From Paracyclopina nana (Eukaryota > Arthropoda > Copepoda > Cyclopoida > Cyclopettidae), in assembly GCA_019096065.1 (NCBI GenBank), contig JAGUCH010000007.1, forward strand, positions 2,564,501 through 2,628,500: a stretch of DNA of 64,000 nt, given 5' to 3'. The position numbers were made by a program, and so were the translations under genes. How positions within the stretch are numbered: position 1 is the first letter of the stretch; each line of letters opens with the position of its first letter. The notes under the pieces are model-generated. The model worked only from the letters and a program-made list of their open reading frames with translations. It did no database searches and had not been told where the DNA came from. Shown here one piece after another: positions 38,008-47,970 of the stretch.

Positions 38008-39290
38008 AAAAATAATTAAACTTTTTTTTAAACCTTTGTTATCATAACAAAGTAAACATGCCAATAATTAAGTGCCAAATAAAAATCCCGCCCATAGATA
38101 CTACTTCAAGTCTGAATTTGGTGCTTCTTTCTACAAAATTTAGATGCCTGTGATATGTTATTGTAGAGAAAATAAACAAATAAATCGCAATATAATGTAT
38201 GTTCGCTAATGTTTAGATAGATGTTCAAAAATAAATCTGCCTTACAATACATTTTTTCATTATTTGCAAACAAAAAGCAACTAAATTCTTACAAACTTCA
38301 AGGCCATAAATTTTTTGAAAATCCAAAATTAATGATAAATTTTTCTTTCGTTAAGAAAACGTTGTTTAAAAAGAATATTATTATGGTGAATAAGAAAAAA
38401 CATTAACAAGTTATACATTTTTTTATCAATTTGATGCGAAAAAAAGATTTTGATGGCTGTCCTGTCAATTTTATATTAAAATTTCGATTTTTTTCTCTAA
38501 AGGAGCGAAAAGCTCTATATTTAGTATATATTTTACTTTCATTTTGGAGAAATCGGCGAAAAAATATCCTTTGCAAAAAAATTATTTTAGTAAGAAGTTC
38601 AACAAAAAATCTACCCTAATATTCTGATGGCTGTTTTTTTCAATTTAATATTGAAATTTAGATTTTATTCTCTATAAGAGCAAAAACATTAGTTTGGTCT
38701 ATATTTTATTTTCATTTAGGCTAGTTCTGCTGAAAAAGTTGTTTCATTTTTTGAAAAAAATTGTTTTGTTACAGTTCAATAATAAATATACCATAAAATA
38801 GATACATTTTTAATGTCTGCAAACGAGGAACAAAAGATGACTGTAAAATTACATTTTTTTAAATCTTACAGCAAAATATTAGAAAGAAAAATAATAAATA
38901 AAATTATTACTCATGATACGCAAAGATAAAAGTTAACCCTGACCAAAGTTTACATAATTTTGATCTCCTAAAAGATTTTTTAAAAGTCGTTATTTAATCA
39001 TATTTAGCCTTTTTTACCTTGTTGTTGCTTTTCTTTATGATTTTGTATTAAAATTTGATTGTCATCATTAATTTTTTTTCAGCTTTGTTACATCCAAGTT
39101 ACTAAATCTGTAGGACGCTAGGAAATTTTAATTTTTGAATGCGACTTTTTGAGATTACATCTTAATGAGGGTAAATGTGGTATCTTTTTTGCTTTTTTGC
39201 TTTATTATGCTAATATATATTTTTCTCATGGTGGAGGAAACAATAAATTTTCAAAGAACCTTGCTTACTTGAAAAGTAAAAAAAAAATTG
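38008..39290. other. AT-rich intergenic region downstream of innexin C
   Basis: Contains the innexin C 3' UTR (AAATAAA-type motifs near 38080 and 38175). Two similar segments (TGATGGCTGTCCTGTCAATTTTATATT near 38450 and TGATGGCTGTTTTTTTCAATTTAATATT near 38625) form a diverged direct repeat of about 130 bp. No gene seen. Confidence 0.5.
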
Positions 39291-39299
39291 CATTCTAGT

Positions 39300-39495
39300 T
39301 ATTTATTTTGAGCTGAGGCACGTAGTCAGGTCATTTAATATCTGAGCGAGGATTTTAAAACGAAAAAACACGAGTGTCACTTTACAAATACGAACAAAGT
39401 GAGTGCGTTAGAGAAACGAGTGGATTTTTTTTAAATCCAAGATCAGCTATTTAATGACCCGATTTTACGTGCCTCAGCTCGACATAAATAACCAT
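39300..39495. mobile_element. Foldback MITE-like element
   Basis: GAGCTGAGGCACGTA near 39309 and its reverse complement TACGTGCCTCAGCTC near 39467 form inverted ends; the match extends through GGTCATTTAATA / TATTTAATGACC. About 190 bp long. No open frame. Confidence 0.7.
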
Positions 39496-39696
39496 GAAAT
39501 AGCCATAGCTCAAAATATACAATTTTATATTCTGTAAAACGATTTTTGAGTGTTTTAATGAAGTTACAGGGCTGCCCCATGCCCTATAAAATGCTGCTTG
39601 ATTTTTTATTGTAATGTGAATATATCTGGCTCTCATGTGCTAGCATCCTGTGGTTTGAGAGCAATAAAATAGACTTTTAAAAACGATTTTCTCTCT

Positions 39697-39772
39697 TAGG
39701 TGCTCCTATGGCACAATAGTTTGAGCGCTGGGCTCTTATTCAGCCATCTGAGGTTCCAATCCCAGTCATTCC
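39697..39772 (+). repeat. tRNA-like SINE head or tRNA pseudogene
   Basis: GGTGCTCCTATGGCACAATAGTTTGAGCGC resembles a tRNA 5' half with A box; GGTTCCAATCC 35 nt later is a B box. An imperfect anticodon stem surrounds GCTCTTAT. A second isolated A-box half (TTTAGCTCAATGGTTAGAG) lies at 39847-39870. Not a credible functional tRNA. Confidence 0.5.
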
Positions 39773-40587
39773 GTAACTTTTCCGTATTTCTTTATCTGGC
39801 TTAAATTATATTGAAGTCCTCTGAAAGCAGGCAAATATCATGAAGTCTCTTTAGCTCAATGGTTAGAGTTAGTGAAATGAAAAATGAGGGGCATAAAATT
39901 ATTTTCAATCCCTTGAATTTCTTTTTAGGGCCATTAAAAGTATTTATTATGCCCCGAAATGCTTAGAAAGAAATGTGATATGAAAGAACTGAGTCGGATC
40001 GGTAAACTGAATTATAACACGAGGAAAACGTATTACAGTTATAAAACATATGTCATCAAGAAAAACGAAAAGCACTCTGAAGAAGTAAAGGATCAAGGCT
40101 ACTTCATCTGGAATGAATGGCAGTCGATGTTAAGTCAATTCTTGTCAATCTTGTCTATAATCTGGACAAGCTTTGACATTTACAGTGACTCAATTGCCGA
40201 TAAGGCCAAGAACTTTAACATCTAAGGCTCAACTGATCGCCAATCAGCCCAATGACCTCAGAGCTGCTGCCCATTTATATGTTTGCATCTAGGCAACACC
40301 TGCCACCGAGTTTGCGACGTTCAGCCTAACACCGCCGAATCAGCCTGCTTGTTGCTGTTGCCAGTCTCAGGCTATTGTGGCCGCCTGGAAGCGCTGCACT
40401 TGAAAGCATTTTGATTTTCATGAGTCGGCAATTCGGCGTTTTCCAGGTCAATTTGGTGCGTAAAGCTTGGAAAAAACTGCACTACTCTGTTGCGGTGATG
40501 AGCATCTATCTTCCAAGTTACAGTGATCAAGTTCTGCTGCTCCGTGTTGACTGCTGAGCAGTGTGAGCCCCCGAGGATGGCCCTTGT

Positions 40588-43500
40588 TTGAGGCTGATGA
40601 TGAGCAGCAGCGATGGCTGCGTGAGCGGCGTGACGACGACGACGGCGAGCGGCGCAGTGAAGATGCCCCGAATGAAAAGCATGCGCGAGATGGTGGGCGG
40701 GTGCTGCGTGTGTTCCGACGAGCGCGGCTGGGACGAAAACCCCCTCGTCTACTGCGACGGCCAGGGCTGCAACGTGGCCGTCCACCAGGCCTGCTACGGC
40801 ATCGTCCAGGTGCCCACGGGTCCGTGGTTCTGCCGGAAGTGCGAGTCCCAGGAGCGAGCCGCCCGCGTTGTGCGTTCCCTTTTCTCTGATCATGCATAAT
40901 AGCTAACGAGGAATTTTGCTTTCAGCGCTGCGAGCTCTGCCCCAACCGAGACGGCGCGCTCAAGCGGACTGACAACAACAGCTGGGCGCACGTGGTCTGC
41001 GCACTCTACATCCCCGAGGTCCGCTTCGGCAACGTCTCCACCATGGAGCCCATCCAGCTCGGCCTCGTACCCGCAGAGCGGTTCGACAAGACCTGCTACC
41101 TGTGCGAGCAGAACGGCCGCGAGAGCAAGGCCTCGTCGGGCGCGTGCATGCAGTGCAACCGCGGAGGCTGCAAGTCGCACTTCCACGTGACCTGCGCCCA
41201 GCGCCAGGGCCTGCTGTGCGAGGAGGCCGGTAACTTCCAGGACAACGTCAAGTACTGCGGATACTGCGAGTACCACTACCAACGCATTGTGAGTAGAACG
41301 AAGGCCAGCCCGCACACAATTTTCACTAAGGAAGCAGCAACGTTTGTTTCAGAACAAGAAAATGATCAAGACCATCCCGGCGTACAGGCCCGCGGACAAC
41401 GCCGGCGGATCGCCAGAGTCCAGCCCCGACAAGAAGACGACGGAGCCGGCGGCCATGTCGCCCGGGTCTTCCTCGCCCTCGTCGTCCAACGATGCATCCT
41501 CGAGGCCTTCCGGCCTCAGGCTCAAGAAAGCCCGGAGGCCCAACAGCGCGGCCTCCGACCACAACGACAAGAGCAATGACAAAGTGCCAACGAGCGAGGC
41601 CGAGAAGCAGATGCTCGAGTCCTCCTCGTCCTCTTCGAAGCAGTCCTCATCCTCGTCTCTCAACGACCTCTCCTCGCCGCAGGAGAAAGCGCGCAACAAC
41701 GGAGCCTCCATCGTCACCGCGGCGGCGGAAAGCGAGGACAAGCTCGCGCCCGTCATCGTTAAGCTGGCCAAGACGGACGGCGTCTACTACAAAAAAACGG
41801 ACGCCGCCACCTTCAAGAACGGGGGCCTTGTCAAGGAGGAGCCCATGGACACGACAGATAGAAAAAACGGCTCGCTCGATCTCAGCAGTAGTGGAGCAAA
41901 GCCAACCCTGCAGGTAGTGGATGGTGGAAGCGACCTTTCAAGCGCCAGGCTCACTTCACCCCATTTTCAGGGCAACGGAGTCAAAGAGCCGTCAATGGTG
42001 ACGTGTGCTCCATTCGATTTCACCGAGGAGCCATCATCATTGCTGCGCAAGGACTCACCGGCCAAAATCATTCCCCTCGGGTCTTCTGCCAGTCAGGGGA
42101 AACCGCTCAAAATTGATACCACCTCCTCTCCCTTAGAAAAAGACCTTAAAAACAACGCCGTCTCTCCCATCAGGTACGTGTGAATTCGTTGCTTTAGCGG
42201 AACCGAACAGTGGATCCCCTTTTCTTTGCAGCCCCGTCAAGCAAGGTCCACGAATGTCCAAGACCGGCAAGAGGATTGGACGACCTCCCAAAAAAGGAAC
42301 GTTGCTGCCCAACAGCTCTCTGGGATCTTTGGCCTCGGACCAGAGAGTCAATTCACCAGCCAGTTCACCAGAGTCAGACGAATACGGAGCCAAGCGGCGC
42401 AGAACCTCTCCCACAAAGAGGTACGTAGTCGCAAAATAATCTCGTGAGGCCAACGCTTACTTATGTTCAAACAATTCAAAATTGTGCACCTCAATTTCTT
42501 TTGATTACTGCAAGCTTTGACGATAATGATGGCTTTCTGCAACATGATATTCAAGATCTTTCCGAGCTTGGTACCCATTCGTTGACCAACAATTCTTGTC
42601 GTCTTGTAATGTTGTGACGTTAAAGTTAAGCTTCAAGGCGATAGCTTAATAGCGGTAATGGCGCAGGACGAGATTACTTTGCTACCTTGCGACACGGACG
42701 CTTTTTCTCCATTGCCACTTTAATTTTTGTAGCAGTCTGACGAATGGATCGAGCTCTGAAAACACAGCCATGATGTGGATGATGGGCTCTGCGTTGAACC
42801 CTTCATCATCAGCAGCAAAGGAGATGGACATGGTGCTCAAGTCCGAGATGGCCGCCCACGCTGCATACGATCCCGCGGCAAGGTCTTCCTACCACGGAGT
42901 TCCATTGCCAGGGAGGAAACAGGTATAGTTGATATTATGTTTCTACTCAAGACGCTAACGCTTCACGCTGTCACAGGAACGATCGACGAGCCACGGATCG
43001 TCGGAGCACTCAAAGCAAGGCCAACCTCAAACTCTGGAAGAGCTGCTTGAACGTCAATGGGAGCAAGGCAGCCAGTTTCTCATGGAGCAAGCCACTCACT
43101 TTGACAGTAATAGTAATTTTGTGCAAACTTTGTATGCCTTTTGTATGCTTTTCTTCTTCCAGTTGCATCCTTGCTGTCCTCGCTGCATCAGCTCAGAGAG
43201 GAGAACGTCGAGCTCAAGGAGTCAGTGGAGTGCAACGTGAAAAGGCGCGACCATTTGCTGACGGTGCGTGCGCGGCTATTGGCTCTCAACTCTCTCACGG
43301 TTAACAATGCCACCACCCCGCCGACCAACTCGAATGCCGCCACTCCTACGTCGAACGGGCCGTCACCCAACTCCAGGGGAAACTCGGCCCACGTAAGCCC
43401 TCGGACAAGTGCGGCGACAGTGTCGCCCATCCGCATTATGGACCGATCCATGTCCTCCACTGCGCCTCCGGTGGCCTCGTCGACAGTTATGATCTCGCCC

Positions 43501-43974
43501 AGGAATCAAATGCAGGCCCCTCCACCCCCGCAGCTTCCGCCGCCAGCTCATTCGCCGAGGCTGCTTACAAGCCCGAGGGATCGGCTTGCTCACGGATCTG
43601 GAGCACCGCCCCCAAGCCACCTATCCAGGTCGTCGCCAAGGGGGTTCTTGGAGAACGGTGGACCCACGGACTTTACGAGAGGAGCACCAACCCCGCACCA
43701 CTTGCTCACTGTTGTGTCGACTGCGGCATCCTCATCACAAATTCAGCAGCACCACCATCGAAGCAATTTGCCACCACCAAGGCAGTCCCCATCCTACATA
43801 CCGCAGCCGCCACATCACATGCGGCACCTTCCACCCCATGGCGGTGGACTACCTCCACCTCCGGCTCGGCCAACAGCGGCCTCTCTCGTTGGCCGCCCTC
43901 CCATGTCCCACGCATTTCCTGGCAACGGTCCTCCACCAGGTAGCCATTTCATGATGGACAGGACAAAAAGATGA
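40588..43974 (+). CDS. MLLT10: AF10/AF17 PHD-finger protein (MLLT10/MLLT6; Drosophila Alhambra)
   Basis: Chromatin reader that partners DOT1L in other animals. Exons: 40588-40869, 40926-41288, 41353-42173, 42232-42420, 42736-42922, 42977-43106 and 43163-43974; phases join. Seen in order: PHD finger 1 (GGCCVCSDERGWDENPLVYCDG...VHQACYGIVQVPTGPWFCRKC), zinc knuckle and PHD finger 2 (RCELCPNRDGALKRTDNNSWAHVVCALYIPEV...GACMQCN...HFHVTCAQRQGLLCEE). An AT-hook follows (GKRIGRPPKKG), then the conserved leucine-zipper block (TLEELLERQWEQGSQFLMEQ, LLSSLHQLREENVELKE) that in AF10 binds DOT1L. The tail is rich in Pro, His and Ser. Start codon within 40588-40687 is uncertain; ATGs at 40588, 40597, 40663 and 40672 are in frame. 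Confidence 0.93.
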
Positions 43975-44455
43975 CCATAATGTTACAATCATTGCCAATA
44001 TTTAAGTTCTATTTTGCTCCATTACAACATTTTGCGTTACAACAGCGATCGCTCTCTCTGTTGGTCCATTTGTTAATGGTGTGGGATAATTTTGCCACTT
44101 ATCTCAAGACAAAGGAGAAGAAAGCTTACCTTTACGTCTAAATCAATATTTTTCAGTATTAAAAAGAAAAAGCGTAAGGAAGTTATGCAGTAGGTCGTTG
44201 TCTCCCACCCATCATTGTGTTACCTAGTCAAGGCAAAATTCCATCATTAACTCAAAATTTATTTGTACAAAATAAATACTAAAAAATAGCTATATATAGG
44301 CGATTTTAAGTTTAAAGATAGACTGTGCAACTAATTCACGACTTTCTACAGCCTTGTATTCTGAGTGTTCCAAACAAACATTTGATGTAGTCATATCTTA
44401 TCAATAAATTTGCAAAAACTTTAAATACAACTGTTTTTGCTGTTCTTATGGGACT
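43975..44455. other. AF10 3' UTR and spacer
   Basis: AT-rich. AAATAAATAC near 44270 could be the poly(A) signal. No other feature seen. Confidence 0.5.
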
Positions 44456-44462
44456 CCTACAC

Positions 44463-44992
44463 TTGGATCGACAACGGATCGTCCGTGGATAGACTACGAC
44501 GAACCGGCCTTGCATCGACAAAATTGATCATCCTTGGACCGACTGTCAGAACACACAGTCCTTGGATAGACCAGGACTGACATGTATTTGGTTAGACAAG
44601 AAAAACGAAATGTACTTGGATCGACAAGACAAATTGTCCTTGGATCGACTATGAGAACATACAGTCCTTGGATCGAATAACGGATCGTCCTTGGATAGAC
44701 AAAAGACGGACAGTACTTGCATCGACGTAACTAATCAGCCTTGGATCGACTGGATCCAGGGACAGTTTGTTTCTGCTTTCTAACAATGTACAGTACATTT
44801 TAGCTGTCAGTCAGTTATGTCAGTCTATCCTAGCACAGTTTGTTCTAGTCGACCTAGGTCCTGCTAAGTCATAGTAGTCGATCCAAGGACTATCCGTCTC
44901 ATCGATCTAGGGACTATGAGTTCTGTCTGTCTACCCAAGGACGATCTGTTGCAGTCTATCCAGGGACAGTATGTCCTAGTCGATCCAAGTAC
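44463..44992. repeat. Palindromic minisatellite, core TTGGATCGAC every 22-29 bp
   Basis: Twelve forward cores (44463, 44485, 44510, 44534, 44562, 44588, 44616, 44640, 44668, 44691, 44717, 44741) with variants TTGGATAGAC and TTGCATCGAC are followed by a centre of about 80 bp. Then come seven reverse-complement cores (about 44823, 44849, 44878, 44902, 44929, 44954, 44979). Mean spacing is about 25 bp. Sequence between cores varies. No coding frame or cas-like gene is near. Confidence 0.85.
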
Positions 44993-45007
44993 GGCCGCCC
45001 TTCTTAT

Positions 45008-45125
45008 GATTTGGAGGGCAGGCCTTCGGCTCGCTCTCTACATTTCGCTGTGACCTATGTCATTCCCCAGTTTCGAGACAGGAAACTGTACCAGGATATC
45101 GACCAGGAAGTAAATGTAATCCAGA
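45008..45125. repeat. Dispersed repeat, copy 1 (GGAGGGCAGGCCTTCGGC)
   Basis: Shares GGAGGGC.GGC, CATTT.GCTGTGACCT, CCCC.GTTT and GAAGTAAAT with 45510-45615. The two copies bracket the tRNA-like sequence at 45298-45372. Confidence 0.7.
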
Positions 45126-45297
45126 AAAAGAAAATTGACAGACTGCTACGGAATGTGAAGCAGGGTCTTACTGCATTGCAATCTGACACTCTTTCACTGA
45201 GCCATCTAAGCATCACACATATTGTTTGACTCTTTGACTCTGAAAATAAAAAGTTAAGCAATTTGTTGTTGGAGGGCGGGCCGAAAAATGATAGAAA

Positions 45298-45372
45298 GCT
45301 CTTTTGTCATCTATGGGGATGGAACCCACATTACTCTGGCTACAAGTCCAACGCTCTACCAATATGAGCCAC
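45298..45372 (-). repeat. tRNA-Thr-like SINE head or pseudogene
   Basis: Minus strand: GGTGGCTCATATTGGTAGAGCG (A box) then TTGGACTTGTAGCCAG with a TGT anticodon position, then GTGGGTTCCATCCC (B box). The stems are partly mismatched. It lies between two copies of a dispersed repeat, as expected for a SINE. Confidence 0.55.
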
Positions 45373-45509
45373 CATTATTACTTTGAAAATCTTTTGTTTC
45401 TAGTATGATATTAAGTGGTTGATTTACAAAGGAAATTTTAAGAAGAGCAATATTCGGGCAATATTAGTGGGAGTGGACCAAAGGCCAGCCCACTCTCATT
45501 ATTTTTTGG

Positions 45510-45615
45510 AGGGCGGGCAGAAGGCCTGCCCTCCACATTTTGCTGTGACCTGTGTTGCTCCCCTGTTTGAAACAGAATACTGTACAAAAAAATTGACTAG
45601 GAAGTAAATTGAGAT
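45510..45615. repeat. Dispersed repeat, copy 2
   Basis: Second copy of the 45008-45125 repeat (TGGAGGGCGGGCAGAAGGCC...TTTTGCTGTGACCTGTGTTG). A third short stub (GTTGGAGGGCGGGCC) lies at 45266. Confidence 0.7.
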
Positions 45616-45859
45616 TGAGACTTTACTGATCTGTCTTTTTGCTACTCGTTTGACTGGGAAAAAGGACCAACTGCAGGCTCACAGGAACATGACCAACTCA
45701 TGAAGGACCCAGATCAAGACCAAAAACATGTCAGGAACGTGACCTACTGGTATGACTGACCCAGACCATAGCATGACACAGACCAACTACTAATCTACTA
45801 TTCTTGTATTCTACAACATACTAAGTTGGGGCTAAATTGTGTAACCATGGCCAACCGCA

Positions 45860-46960
45860 CGTACTAAAAGGCACACAATACCCACAATTTGGCACACACG
45901 GCCCACAATACACACACGGCACACACTTGGCACACAATTACTAAAAGGCACAAACAAGACCCAAACACATACTTAGAGATGGAATTTCCCCGTTTTTTTT
46001 GTTGGTTCCCAAAATTAAGCCTGTTTTCCAGTTCTCACACAAAAACTTGACATGCTGAGTCATCTTTAGCACAGTCTCAGCACTTTTTCAAATTTCCAGT
46101 TACTTTAGTGAAAGAATCTAATCTATTAGAGCTTGGCACACACAGCACACAATTTGGCACACACAGCACACAATTTGGCACACACAGCACACACAAGTCT
46201 AAAACTCATACTAAGGGATGGAAATTCACCGTTTTTTTGTTGGTTCCCAAAATTAAGCCTGTTTTCCAGTTCTCACACAAAAAACTGAGATGCTGAGTCA
46301 TCTTTAGCCCAGTCTCAGCAGTTTTTCAAATTTCCAGTTGCTTTAGTTATTCCATCCCTTCTATTAGAGCTTGGCACACACAGCACACAATTTGGCACAC
46401 ACAGCACACAATTTGGCACACACGGCACACACAAGTCTAAAACTCACACTAAGGGATGGAAATTCCCTGTTTTTTTGTTGGTTCCCAAAATTAAGCCTTT
46501 TTTCCAGTTCTCACACAAAAACTTGACATGCTGAGTCATCTTTAGCACAGTCTCAGCACTTTTTCAAATTTCCAGTAACTTTAGTGAAAGAATCTCATCT
46601 ATTAGAGCTTGGCACACACAGCACACAATTTGGCACACACGGCACACACAAGTCTAAAACGCATACTTAGAGATGGAAATTCCCCGTTTTTTTGTTGGTT
46701 CCCAAAATTAAGCCTGTTTTCCAGTTCTCACACAAAAACTTGACATGCTGAGTCATCTTTAGCACAGTCTCAGCACTTTTTCAAATTTCCAGTTACTTGA
46801 GTGAAAGAATCTCATCTATTAGAGCTTGGCACACACAGCACACAATTTGGCACACACAGCACACACAAGTCCAAAACGCATACTTAGGGATGGAAATTCC
46901 CCGTTTTTTTGTTGGTTCTCAAAATTCTCTCCTCTATAACTTTGTACTTTATAGCCAAGT
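45860..46960 (+). repeat. Satellite array, about 220-240-bp units, CACA-rich (left arm)
   Basis: Five to six tandem units. Each has GCTTGGCACACACAGCACAC, then AAGTCTAAAACTCATACT, GGGATGGAAATTCCCCG, TTTTTTGTTGGTTCCCAAAA, CCAGTTCTCACACAAAAA, TGCTGAGTCATCTTTAGC and CTCAGCACTTTTTCAAATTT. The outermost unit is the CCCACAATACACACACGG variant. The same satellite runs in reverse complement at 56155-57262. Confidence 0.9.
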
Positions 46961-47097
46961 CCACAAGTCCACTTCCATATCCGCTTGTTCTGTACTGCTG
47001 AGTTCTCAGCGCTATCTCAGCTTGTAATTGTCTGATTTTAAAACTGTTTACACCTATGGAATCTGGGGACTCAGCAAAACTTTTTTTTATTTCATAG

Positions 47098-47553
47098 CAC
47101 GGTGGTTCAAAATCCCTTCTTGACGCGCACGGGAAAAAAACTCGGGAAATCGTCGGTGTCAATTTTCATAGAGCTCTAAGCTAAAAATTGACATTCAGAG
47201 CTCCCAATTCCGCACATTTCCGCAGCCAATTTTGCTGAATAATCATTAAATGGGGTCTGATTGTCACCATAGCCATAATAGCTAAATGTCATTTGATGTC
47301 AAACAAAAGTAATAGATTCCTGAAAGTAGGCAAAATTGGCTGTTCTACTGTTTACCCTTATGGAAACTGTTTCACACAAATTTTCATTTTTAAGATGAAT
47401 TTCAACCTTTTTCTAAGAATTCTCACTAATTTGCGCAATTTTCATGGTTAAGAAGTTCTCCCAAAAGGAAGCCTAAAGTTGGTGGCAAAATGAGATTTTG
47501 GCGATTTGGCGTAATTTCTTGTGCGCGTTAAAACAGGTTTTTGAACCACCGTG
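47098..47553. mobile_element. MITE, CACGGTGG termini, 5-bp target duplication CATAG
   Basis: Begins CACGGTGGTTCAAAA and ends as its exact reverse complement; CATAG is present directly on both sides (47093-47097 and 47554-47558). Subterminal GACGCGCACGGGAAAAAAACTC matches the 30058-30282 element, so both are one family. It is inserted in the core of the inverted satellite structure. Its last 41 bp are also copied at 54983-55023 inside the retroelement (see there). Confidence 0.85.
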
Positions 47554-47719
47554 CATAGCAAAATTGATATCTCAGCATTTGGTTCTGCTACTTCAGATGA
47601 AAAGGCCTTGTGTATTACGTTGTACATAAGGCTGCAGCTTCGACCGTCTATTCAATGCCAAAATTCGAAAAATGCTCCAATTTTGGGTCTATTTACAGTT
47701 TTAGAAATGGGAGACCAAA

Positions 47720-47947
47720 TATTGGATCCTGGACTTCCCAAGATCCTAACAACTATGGCGAGCCGGAATGAGCACAACTTGCTAGCTCAAAGTCAGTATC
47801 AAATCTGTTTCTTTATTGCAGTACTCACGCTTATATATCTGTCGCACAAGGTTACGGCACTATCATAAGAGTGAGTGTTGTTAGGCGGAAGCAGGAAAAG
47901 GGTTAGTTGCGTAAAAGAGTGATTGCCAGGAAGTCAAAAGTACAATA
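47720..47947 (-). repeat. 3' LTR of the errantivirus-like element
   Basis: 228 bp, one C/T difference from the 5' LTR (TTAGTTGCGTAA versus TTAGTTGTGTAA on the plus strand). Preceded on the minus strand by the purine tract GGGGAGGGA (47948-47956). Confidence 0.88.
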
Positions 47948-47956
47948 TCCCTCCCC
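47948..47956 (-). promoter_or_regulatory. Polypurine tract
   Basis: GGGGAGGGA on the minus strand abutting the 3' LTR, the expected plus-strand primer for reverse transcription. Confidence 0.75.
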
Positions 47957-47970
47957 ATGGTAAAAAGATT

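Noticed and set aside
39959-40225. 88-codon plus-strand frame
   Set aside because: Lysine- and tyrosine-rich with no family resemblance, no supporting splice or promoter context; could be chance in AT-rich DNA.
44463-44992. CRISPR-like look of short repeats with regular variable spacers
   Set aside because: Cores are degenerate, only 10-13 bp, reverse orientation halfway, and the window is clearly animal nuclear DNA with no cas genes.
47551-47868. 105-codon plus-strand frames repeated at 55021-55338
   Set aside because: Identical only because they lie in duplicated flank and LTR sequence; they cross element borders.
47513-47947. A 435-bp LTR for the errantivirus-like element
   Set aside because: The left 207 bp are host repeat plus MITE end, shown by the MITE target duplication and by the intact unit at 55860-56040; the LTR is 228 bp.
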